From: Hyaloscypha bicolor E
Taxonomy: Eukaryota; Ascomycota; Leotiomycetes; Helotiales; Hyaloscyphaceae
Length of the DNA: 64,000 nucleotides
Assembly: GCF_002865645.1 (NCBI RefSeq)
Contig: NW_020194684.1
Location: forward strand, 1,689,241 to 1,753,240
Reading direction: 5' to 3'
Under the pieces are notes generated by a model. The model saw only the letters and a program-made list of their open reading frames with translations. It was not told the DNA's origin and did no database searches. The position numbers and the translations under genes are program-made. Below, in pieces: positions 61,851-64,000 of this stretch. How positions within the stretch are numbered: position 1 is the first letter of the stretch; each line of letters begins with the position of its first letter.

Positions 61851-64000
61851 TTATATTAAAGTTAGTAAAGTTATTTTTTAGAAATAGGAATTATAATATT
61901 ATAATATTAATATATAATTTCTAAATCTACTAAGCCTAAAAAAGTCTAATTTACTAGTCAAGTTACTAATAAGATATAAGGTTATATAACTATATCCTAT
62001 ATCTTATATTCTATTATTTATATCTTATTACTTATATCTTATATTCTATTATTTATATCTTATTACTTATATCCCGTATTCTATATCCTATAATTATATA
62101 TATAACTTCTAAAGAAATAGCTATATTAATATTAGAAACTCTCTAAAATATATAAAAAATAATATTTCTTTCTAATTATATATAAATTCCCTAATCTAAT
62201 CTAGTACCAGATTTTTTTAAATACTTTATATATTTATATTACTTTTAAGGTTTTAGTTATATACTAAAAGCTATAGTCTTTTATATATAACTTCTCTTCT
62301 TATAATATTCTTTTATTTCATATATTTATTTTTTATTTTATTTATATTTAATTTATTTCTCTATATCTAATTATATAGTATTTATATTAATTAGATACTT
62401 AAAAGTATTTATTAGCTTTAATTTTATTATAGAATTAGTAAGATTTAATTTTCTTTTAATCTATTTAACTTTTATAATCTTTTATTATTTATATATCTAA
62501 TAAAGATATATTATATTAATTATTAGATATTTTTCTCGAGTAGTTCCCAATTTAATAAGGCATTTATATAATAACTTCGAATTTATATAAATTACTAGTA
62601 ATAGTTCTATTTCTAGTATTTTATTAATTATAGATTTAACTAAAGCACTTATATTAAAACTATAAGCTATATTATAGAATTTCGAAGCTAGAATACTTCT
62701 AGTAACTCTCTTATATTTAATAGAGAACTAGTAAATAATATTAGTATATCTAGTTCTATTTACTAGAACTAGAATATATCTAATTTAGGAAAAGAAATCT
62801 TTATTATTTATAAATAAAGTATTTATAAAAATAATTAAATATAAGGATTTCTTTACTAGCTTTATAAATCTTAGTTCTCTGGCAATATTCTTAATTTACT
62901 ATTAAATATATTTATTAAATACTTTTATATTAATTTCCGAAGATTTAATAGCTTAAATAGTAATTAATAGGTTATATAAAGCTTTTAGTTAATAGACTAA
63001 TATAATATATACTTCTTTAATATATTAAATAATATATTAGTTTTTAATAAAAAGATCTTAATAAATAATATTTTTTATAGAAATAGTTTAGAGGTTTTTA
63101 TACTAGTATTTATATATAAGAATAATTCTAGTAGTATTTATATAAATAATATCTCTATTAAATTTGAAATTATAATTAGAAATAAGATATTTATATTTCT
63201 TAGCTAAGAATTTAGTCTTATAAAGCTTTAGTTATTTTACTTTTATAAAATTATTAGTTCTAATAAATAAGGTATTATTAGTTTAAAGACTAATAATTCT
63301 AAAGAATTACTTATTATAGAAAAGACAGAATTATAAGTTAATTATTCTATAAAAAACTTATTAATATAATAGAAATAATAAGTTTCAAACTAGTAATTTC
63401 TAGCTTCCGGTATATTATATAGTAGTTTTATAACTTTTAGAACCGAATTATTATTTAGATTTGGCTCTCTAGTAAGCTTATAAAATAAGTTAATATAAAA
63501 ATTATAATTAAATAAAATTATTAATTAGATATAAACTTATAAGATATTATATAAATATAGTTCTATAATATTTATTATTATAATAGTAATACTAAAAATA
63601 ATTCTCTAGCTAATATATTAAATAGTAAGTAATTATATTAATATTATATATTTCTTACTATTATTATAAGTTTAAATAACTAATCTTAATTTCTTAAACT
63701 CTTTCTCTATATTCTTATTTTTAATATTATTAATAACCCGGGAATTAAAGATATATATCTTTTTTAATACCTGAAATCTGAAAGTAATCTCAAATATATT
63801 TTTTTCTAAAAGACTAGTAATTTTAACTTAATAAAAGTTCTTATATAAGTTATTATTTTATAGAAATATTATAATATCCGGGTTTTTATAAGAGTATTCT
63901 CTATTATATTTTAGTAAAATAGCAGAAATAGTAAAAGAAATTATATCTGTATTACTTTTAGCTTTATTATAGAATTCGGGAATAGATTTAGATTCAGAGC
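61851..64000 (-). mobile_element. Ty1/Copia copy 2, partial, runs off window
   Basis: Direct-orientation copy of 41471-43540 (offset about 20.4 kb), with the same succession of blocks, for example 'ctagtaactctcttata' at 42250 and 62700. Several Copia positions are preserved slightly better here. A 37-bp unit ('cttatattctattattta...') is duplicated at about 62010-62080, where copy 1 has a shorter version. Stops throughout; inactive. Confidence 0.68.

Overview
The window looks like the AT-rich, transposon-filled compartment of a filamentous ascomycete (Pezizomycotina) genome. Almost every old coding region is riddled with TAG/TAA where Gln or Trp would be expected, Cys and His are often replaced by Tyr, Asp by Asn, and CpA/TpG and CpG look depleted. 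That is the signature expected from repeat-induced point mutation (RIP, C-to-T on both strands). No prokaryotic features, CRISPR arrays, rRNA or convincing tRNA genes were seen, and the species cannot be named from this sequence alone.

Layout. 1-290 is the 3' end of a LINE. 291-6495 is a nearly complete, RIP-degraded LINE (gag-like ORF1; endonuclease, reverse transcriptase and RNase H in ORF2; 3' poly-A). 6496-8168 is decayed, unrecognised coding-like DNA. A solo LTR lies at 8169-8393. A minus-strand Ty3/Gypsy element with both LTRs spans 8429-14628, followed by a second minus-strand Gypsy remnant (about 14640-18200) and unassigned AT-rich DNA. A GC-balanced small secreted-protein gene (20908-21495, minus) has a premature stop at codon 4. 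22276-33174 is a short gag-only LTR retrotransposon with intact TG...CA ends and a perfect 5-bp target duplication. It is interrupted by a 273-bp MITE and by an 8.36-kb element with long terminal inverted repeats. 33180-34560 is low-copy DNA with a possible exon of a cysteine-rich secreted peptide. 35170-35885 is the 3' end of a Gypsy element.

36170-41120 is a GC-balanced gene island. It holds one large multi-exon gene on the minus strand encoding a CorA-like Mg2+ transporter-type protein (GMN motif, two C-terminal membrane helices), with two apparent homopolymer frameshifts. From 41470 to the end lies a nest of retroelements: a Ty1/Copia element interrupted by a complete plus-strand Gypsy copy (44249-50955), a second copy of the same Gypsy family in opposite orientation (53837-60467), and a second Copia copy running off the window from about 61851.

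Functionally, almost everything outside the island is dead or non-autonomous mobile DNA. The candidate host genes are the secreted protein, the possible small Cys-rich peptide and the CorA-like protein. Small secreted genes inside RIP-affected repeats recall the effector-bearing AT isochores known from some plant-associated fungi, but that role is only an inference here.
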